This document shows, piece after piece, positions 60,641 through 64,000 of a DNA stretch of 64,000 bases (the stretch's first letter is position 1; each line of letters opens with the position of its first letter). The notes under the pieces were generated by a model. The model was not told the origin of the DNA and did no database searches. It saw nothing but the letters and a program-made list of their open reading frames with translations. The stretch comes from Clostridium amylolyticum (GTDB lineage Bacteria > Bacillota > Clostridia > Clostridiales > Clostridiaceae), in contig NZ_FQZO01000002.1 in the NCBI RefSeq assembly GCF_900142075.1, forward strand, positions 186,001 to 250,000, read 5' to 3'. A program made the translations under genes and the position numbers.

Positions 60641-60896
60641 CTTCCAGAACTTTTATCAACTCATCTTTCTTCATATCAGAGTAGCCTTCTATTCCTTTAT
60701 CCTTTGCTAACTCCTTAAGTTCTTTTACTGTTAACTCTTCTATTCTTTGCTCCTCTTTAGTGACTTCATATCCTTTATTTCTAAACCAATCTACTAGCCA
60801 TTCATTTTCTGTTTCAGCTTCTCCATTAATAAAAGAAACACCGGCACTAAGGCCAGTGTATTCTTTATTTGGAGCTAGTATTTTATATTTAGCCAT
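60615..60896 (-). CDS. Phage protein with C-terminal Rho-N/HeH-like domain
   Basis: 93 residues. The N-terminal half is a small beta unit (YKILAPNKEYTGLSAGVSFI). The C-terminal 40 residues, LTVKELKELAKDKGIEGYSD followed by MKKDELIKVLEG, match the SAP/HeH/Rho-N helix-extended-loop-helix pattern that binds nucleic acid. It sits between capsid and adaptor genes; its role in the virion is uncertain. Confidence 0.75.
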   Translation of the reverse strand: MAKYKILAPNKEYTGLSAGVSFINGEAETENEWLVDWFRNKGYEVTKEEQRIEELTVKELKELAKDKGIEGYSDMKKDELIKVLEGVEDVKQD

Positions 60897-60911
60897 AAAT
60901 ATCTCTCCTAA

Positions 60912-61901
60912 CTATTTAATTTTTATATTTCTTAATACTCCTGCTGATCTAGAGTTTTTCAGCGCAACTGCAGCAACCATTTCAACTTCACCTTTTTTCA
61001 CTGCTCCTGGTGCGTTTAAATCTGGTAGATAGGTTTTTATAATTTTATCACCTTTAACAGTAACACCGTGGAAACCACCTAGGCTTATGTTTGTAGCAAA
61101 TAAATCTGTAAGCCCATCAGTTTCGGTGCTTGCGATAGTTCTTTTTTGAATTTTAACAGTAGGTATTGTACCAGTAGTATCATCTACATAGTATCCTAAA
61201 TCCACTAATGGTATAATCCCTCCATATGATTCAACTTTTCTACCAAAAGCATCCTCTGATTGAGTTAAATACCCAGCTCTTCTTGCACAAGCTCTTATCT
61301 TGGCCATGAGCTTAGCATTTCCCATTAACATATTAGGAACTCCATCTAATTCAGATAGAAACTCATCTAATATATCAATAAAATCTTTATAGTTTGTATC
61401 CACAGCTCCGGAGGTTGAAAGATCAATGATTTTATCTTTGTTAATCTCTGTACTTGATCCAGCTAAAGCTTTATCTAATCCATCAAAAGCCTTTGAATCC
61501 ACGGCACTATCTCCATTAATAACAGTGTAGTGGAATAAATTAGATGCGGCCTTAATCTTTTCTTTAAGTTGGAAATCCACTTCATCTACTGCGCCTGAAG
61601 TATTTGCTACTATTCTGTCTAGTTCAAAAGCTCCTCCGAATATTTTAAGATCTACAGAATGTTTCTCTCTCTTTGCTTCCTGAGGAGTATATTCAGAGTT
61701 TATTGCTCTAAACCCTGCTTGTGCTGGAGTTTTTAACCTAGTATACCCATAAGTAAGGGTACTCCCTCCTGTTCCAGGGGAAACCGCATCATCGAATATT
61801 AATTTATCTAGTAATAGAGAGTTTCTCCTAAATTCATCTATAACCATCTGGTCTACTTTATCTGCCATTGATACTTTTGCTTCTGCTAATGTAATTGCCA
61901 T
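60912..61901 (-). CDS. Major capsid protein
   Basis: 329 residues with an HK97-fold-type plan: N-arm helix (ADKVDQMVIDEFRRNSLLLD), E-loop region (TYGYTRLKTPAQAGFRAINS), P-domain helices (LKEKIKAASNLFHYTVINGD) and A-domain (NMLMGNAKLMAKIRACARRA). There is no N-terminal delta domain, and a separate scaffold gene lies just upstream. Length is normal for this group of Firmicute siphoviruses. Confidence 0.88.
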   Translation of the reverse strand: MAITLAEAKVSMADKVDQMVIDEFRRNSLLLDKLIFDDAVSPGTGGSTLTYGYTRLKTPAQAGFRAINSEYTPQEAKREKHSVDLKIFGGAFELDRIVANTSGAVDEVDFQLKEKIKAASNLFHYTVINGDSAVDSKAFDGLDKALAGSSTEINKDKIIDLSTSGAVDTNYKDFIDILDEFLSELDGVPNMLMGNAKLMAKIRACARRAGYLTQSEDAFGRKVESYGGIIPLVDLGYYVDDTTGTIPTVKIQKRTIASTETDGLTDLFATNISLGGFHGVTVKGDKIIKTYLPDLNAPGAVKKGEVEMVAAVALKNSRSAGVLRNIKIK

Positions 61902-61921
61902 TTATATCACCTTTCCTTTTT

Positions 61922-62470
61922 TTATTGATATTTTTGTGCTAATGCACTTCTTAAATCTGTAGCTTCTTGTGGGGTTGGATTATTTTTTCCATCCCTAGGT
62001 TCATTTCCAGAAACAGTTGTCTCAAATAAATATGTATCACTCTTCTTAAGTGCTTCTACCTGATCTGAAAGTCCTATTATGTTTTCACCATCAAGCTTTA
62101 CATTCTCCATATTTAAAAGAGCCTTTACTGCTTTTATATTTTTAACATTTGCCCCTTTAAGGGCCCCATCTACTGCATAATTAAACTGCATATCAGATAT
62201 TTTCTTTTCATAATCTGATACTTTGTCTTCATACTCTTTTACTTTAGTTTGAAGAGTATTATTATCAGTATTATTTTTCTTTAGATCCTCGATCGTAGCA
62301 TTAGCTGTATTTATTTGTTCATCTAGAGCTGCTTTCTGCTCTTTAAGTTTGTTGTATCTCTCTTCTATCTTCTCTTCTGTAGTAGTAAAAATCTTATTTT
62401 CTTTCATCCCTCCTATAATCTTCTGTATTTGTTCATCTGTGTAACCTAATTTTTTTAATAATTCCTCCAT
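61922..62470 (-). CDS. Scaffold protein, phage GP20 family
   Basis: 182 residues. LLKKLGYTDEQIQKIIGGMK at the N-terminus, a long coiled coil (about 30-110, with ERYNKLKEQKAALDEQINTA) and a C-terminal capsid-binding region (AVKALLNMENVKLDGENIIG, ATDLRSALAQKYQ). This is the GP20 scaffold type. It precedes the capsid gene by 20 bp. Confidence 0.9.
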   Translation of the reverse strand: MEELLKKLGYTDEQIQKIIGGMKENKIFTTTEEKIEERYNKLKEQKAALDEQINTANATIEDLKKNNTDNNTLQTKVKEYEDKVSDYEKKISDMQFNYAVDGALKGANVKNIKAVKALLNMENVKLDGENIIGLSDQVEALKKSDTYLFETTVSGNEPRDGKNNPTPQEATDLRSALAQKYQ

Positions 62471-62607
62471 GTTATCCCTCCTATATTTACGCTTTTATAC
62501 GTGTTTTGCTTCACAAATATAGTTGCTTATTTATTCTTTTACGCCTGTAATAAAGCTAAAAAGGCAAAATAAAAAAGCCTTATTCCTAAGACTTAAATAA
62601 CAATAGT

Positions 62608-62637
62608 TTGTATATCTACTCTCAAATATGGTAAAAT
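62608..62637 (+). promoter_or_regulatory. Promoter of the plus-strand small gene
   Basis: TTGTAT, 18 nt, TAAAAT, ending 22 nt before the ATG at 62660. It points against all neighbouring phage genes. Confidence 0.55.
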
Positions 62638-62659
62638 TTTGTTGAAAGGGGGTATACAT

Positions 62660-62845
62660 ATGCCTAGATCAATTACCAAGACTGAACTTGCTGAACTTAT
62701 CTCTGAAACCGCAGAAAAAGTTTGTAACGCCAATAGTAAACTCTTAGAAAATCAACCAGATACTACAATCCAAATTGCAGTTAATATTGCATCTTATGTT
62801 ACAATGTTAATTCTTGATGAACTGGATGTACTTAGATTGGATTAA
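62660..62845 (+). CDS. Small plus-strand protein inside the head module
   Basis: 61 residues: MPRSITKTELAELISETAEK, then VCNANSKLLENQPDTTIQIA and a hydrophobic end VNIASYVTMLILDELDVLRL. AAAGGGGG lies 8 nt before the ATG, and a promoter is visible. It is the only plus-strand gene in the head and tail region, so it is probably expressed from the lysogen. No family recognised. Confidence 0.72.
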   Translation: MPRSITKTELAELISETAEKVCNANSKLLENQPDTTIQIAVNIASYVTMLILDELDVLRLD

Positions 62846-62848
62846 GAG

Positions 62849-62974
62849 TTATATTGAATTGCTTTTGTTGTCTCTTAATTCATCAATAACAACTTTAGCA
62901 ATTTGCTTAGAATCAATAGTTAAGATTACATGCTGTTCCTGAACTGGCACTTCATGAACAGCTATTTTTTATAC
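62849..62974 (-). pseudogene. Possible truncated phage gene fragment
   Basis: A start-less minus-strand frame IAVHEVPVQEQHVILTIDSK then QIAKVVIDELRDNKSNSI and stop. It has protein-like composition but no ribosome binding site and a stop just upstream. Internal GTG is a weak start candidate. Confidence 0.35.
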
Positions 62975-63006
62975 TTAAGCAATATTTATCTTTTTATTTT
63001 CCAATT

Positions 63007-63195
63007 CTATTCCTTCTTACTAATTTGACATATGCCATCTTTACATGCATTTTCTTTTTCATTGATTTTCGATACTGCTTCCCTCATTTCAGATAATAGC
63101 TTAGTATCTTCTTTGTTCCTTTTGTAAGTAGTGTAGTTTACATATATACCAGTCAATAAAAACACTATAATCAGTATAGATAATATAATATCCAC
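63007..63195 (-). CDS. Small membrane protein next to the minor head gene
   Basis: 62 residues: one N-terminal membrane helix (IILSILIIVFLLTGIYVNY), then a charged region and a short Cys-containing tail (KENACKDGICQISKKE). GTG at 63195 is 8 nt after AAGGAG; another GTG two codons upstream is too close. Function unknown. Confidence 0.62.
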   Translation of the reverse strand: MDIILSILIIVFLLTGIYVNYTTYKRNKEDTKLLSEMREAVSKINEKENACKDGICQISKKE

Positions 63196-63220
63196 CTTCA
63201 CCCCTCCTTGATTTTAAACA

Positions 63221-63258
63221 TAATAAAAGCACCTACTATTTTTTATTTAGTAAGTGCT
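63221..63258 (-). terminator. Terminator after the 91-residue gene
   Basis: Minus strand AGCACTTACTA and TAGTAGGTGCT pair across an A/T loop, followed by TTTATTA. Same terminator family as in the other module borders. Confidence 0.78.
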
Positions 63259-63260
63259 AA

Positions 63261-63536
63261 CTAATTTAATATATTCTCTAAAAGATTTAAAGCTTTTTCT
63301 GAATTACTTTGAATGTAACCACCATAATCTATATCAAGTACTAATTCAAATTCTTCTTTCAATATATTGCAGCTATATATGTCCTCTGATGGTCCTACTA
63401 TTTTATTGCCTATACTAACAGAGGGGTTACTTTTTAATATATCTACTATTTCATTGAAAACTATCTCTTCATCAAGCCTTTTGTAATTAGTGAAAAACAG
63501 TTTATCTTTTTGATTTTGAGTTTTATATATTCTCAC
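63261..63536 (-). CDS. Acidic 91-residue protein, candidate immunity protein
   Basis: MRIYKTQNQKDKLFFTNYKR starts it; the C-terminal half is acidic (EEFELVLDIDYGGYIQSNSE). It begins 3 bp after the stop of the minor-head-type gene and ends at a terminator, so the two form the end of one transcription unit. Small acidic proteins in this place can be immunity proteins of MuF-type phage toxins. That is inference from position and size. No family was recognised. Confidence 0.6.
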   Translation of the reverse strand: MRIYKTQNQKDKLFFTNYKRLDEEIVFNEIVDILKSNPSVSIGNKIVGPSEDIYSCNILKEEFELVLDIDYGGYIQSNSEKALNLLENILN

Positions 63537-63539
63537 AAG

Positions 63540-64000
63540 TTACTCCTCCTTTATTCCAGCAATTTTATCATATTTCTTATTTGTTGTTTGGCTACTTCTT
63601 ATTATATCCACATAAGCTTCCTCGTTGGATAGCCCATATTTTAACTTTTTGTGTTCTATCAATTCTTCAAATGATGGATTAGGATGTTTCGTATCTAGAT
63701 TTTTTCTTTCTTCCTGGTCCTTCATGAGGTCACGTGCTTGTATTCTATAAGTATTTCTTAACTCATGAGCCTGTCTTGCTTGTTCTTGTATTGTTTTAGA
63801 TGTATCAATCAAATTTGGTATATTTTCATCATGCCATTTATACCACTTTCTAGTTAATAAATTACTGCAATTTTCATGAAATGATGGTATACTATCAAAA
63901 TCTTTTGTAACAAATACTTCGGAGAATTTATCTTTAACCTTTCCCCATTCCTCACTATTATTATACTTTAATCCCTGGAACTTATCAAAGGATTTAGGTA
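63540..64000 (-). CDS. C-terminal part of a phage minor head (MuF-type?) protein, 5'-partial
   Basis: 153 residues are visible and the frame is open to the window edge. The visible part contains FDKFQGLKYNNSEEWGKVKD, LTRKWYKWHDENIPNLIDTS, QEQARQAHELRNTYRIQARD and KYGLSNEEAYVDIIRSSQTT. This is not the zinc-like core of SPP1 gp7, which would be upstream. The gene lies before the scaffold, where minor head proteins are encoded. Such proteins often carry exchangeable C-terminal toxin domains in Firmicute temperate phages, and the Arg/His-rich tail fits that plan. Not proven here. Confidence 0.6.
   Translation of the reverse strand, partial: PKSFDKFQGLKYNNSEEWGKVKDKFSEVFVTKDFDSIPSFHENCSNLLTRKWYKWHDENIPNLIDTSKTIQEQARQAHELRNTYRIQARDLMKDQEERKNLDTKHPNPSFEELIEHKKLKYGLSNEEAYVDIIRSSQTTNKKYDKIAGIKEE

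Larger units (their letters stand above)
48605..64000. mobile_element. Prophage 2 (continues beyond the window)
   Basis: It starts at the tRNA-3'-half-like sequence and runs, all on the minus strand except one small gene: cargo lipoprotein, amidase, holin, XhlA-like, XkdX-like, fibre and Gp37-like genes, Dit, tape measure, frameshifted chaperone, tail tube, four connectors, capsid, GP20-type scaffold, and a minor head protein at the edge. Portal, terminase, switch and integrase would lie to the right. It is a siphovirus with an element 1-like boundary but different structural genes. Confidence 0.92.

Overview
The window is low-GC DNA with short intergenic gaps, strong AGGAGG-type ribosome binding sites and many Rho-independent terminators. 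A tricistronic Ger germinant receptor, clostridial hydrophobic-W repeats in an endolysin, flavodiiron and RIC proteins, and anaerobe-type cobalamin genes together indicate an anaerobic spore-forming Firmicute, most likely a Clostridium. I cannot name the species.

Positions 1-33.3 kb are chromosomal. The left part (1-6.8 kb, minus strand) carries late cobalamin synthesis and nucleotide-loop assembly genes in two blocks. cobQ-cbiB-cobD-cobT lie behind a cobalamin riboswitch; cobT is cut by the window edge. cobC-cobU-cobS follow a cytoplasmic alpha-amylase with almost no gap. Then come a DsbA-like protein, a carboxypeptidase-regulatory-domain protein that appears split in two, a P-type Ca/Mn ATPase under a yybP-ykoY (Mn2+) riboswitch, an acrylyl-CoA-reductase-like enzyme, and an O2/NO-defence group (RIC, flavodiiron protein, Crp/Fnr regulator). 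These are followed by a PAS-GGDEF cyclase, a ger operon in B-C-A order, topoisomerase III, an aldo/keto reductase, a GT-C membrane transferase, a MerR-MATE pair and a polysaccharide deacetylase.

From about 33.4 kb to the end there are two prophages in tandem, with tRNA-3'-half-like attachment sequences at 33383 and 48605. Element 1 (33.4-48.6 kb) keeps the lysis genes, a complete non-contractile tail module and the cI/cro/ImmA switch. It has no integrase, terminase, portal or capsid gene, so it is either a decayed prophage or a tailocin-like element. Element 2 (48.6 kb to beyond the window) has lysis, baseplate/fibre, tail, connector, capsid and scaffold genes. It ends in a partial gene that resembles the C-terminus of a MuF-type minor head protein, followed directly by a possible immunity gene. 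In both elements the boundary next to the amidase carries a cargo gene behind a near-identical promoter/operator.

The main points for follow-up are the tailocin-like element, the possible MuF toxin/immunity pair, a textbook CCCAAAC slippery site in the element 2 tail chaperone, a distal-tail gene with no canonical start codon, a repressor operator embedded in the cro-like coding sequence, and a family of palindromic repeats just upstream of cobQ and gerA.
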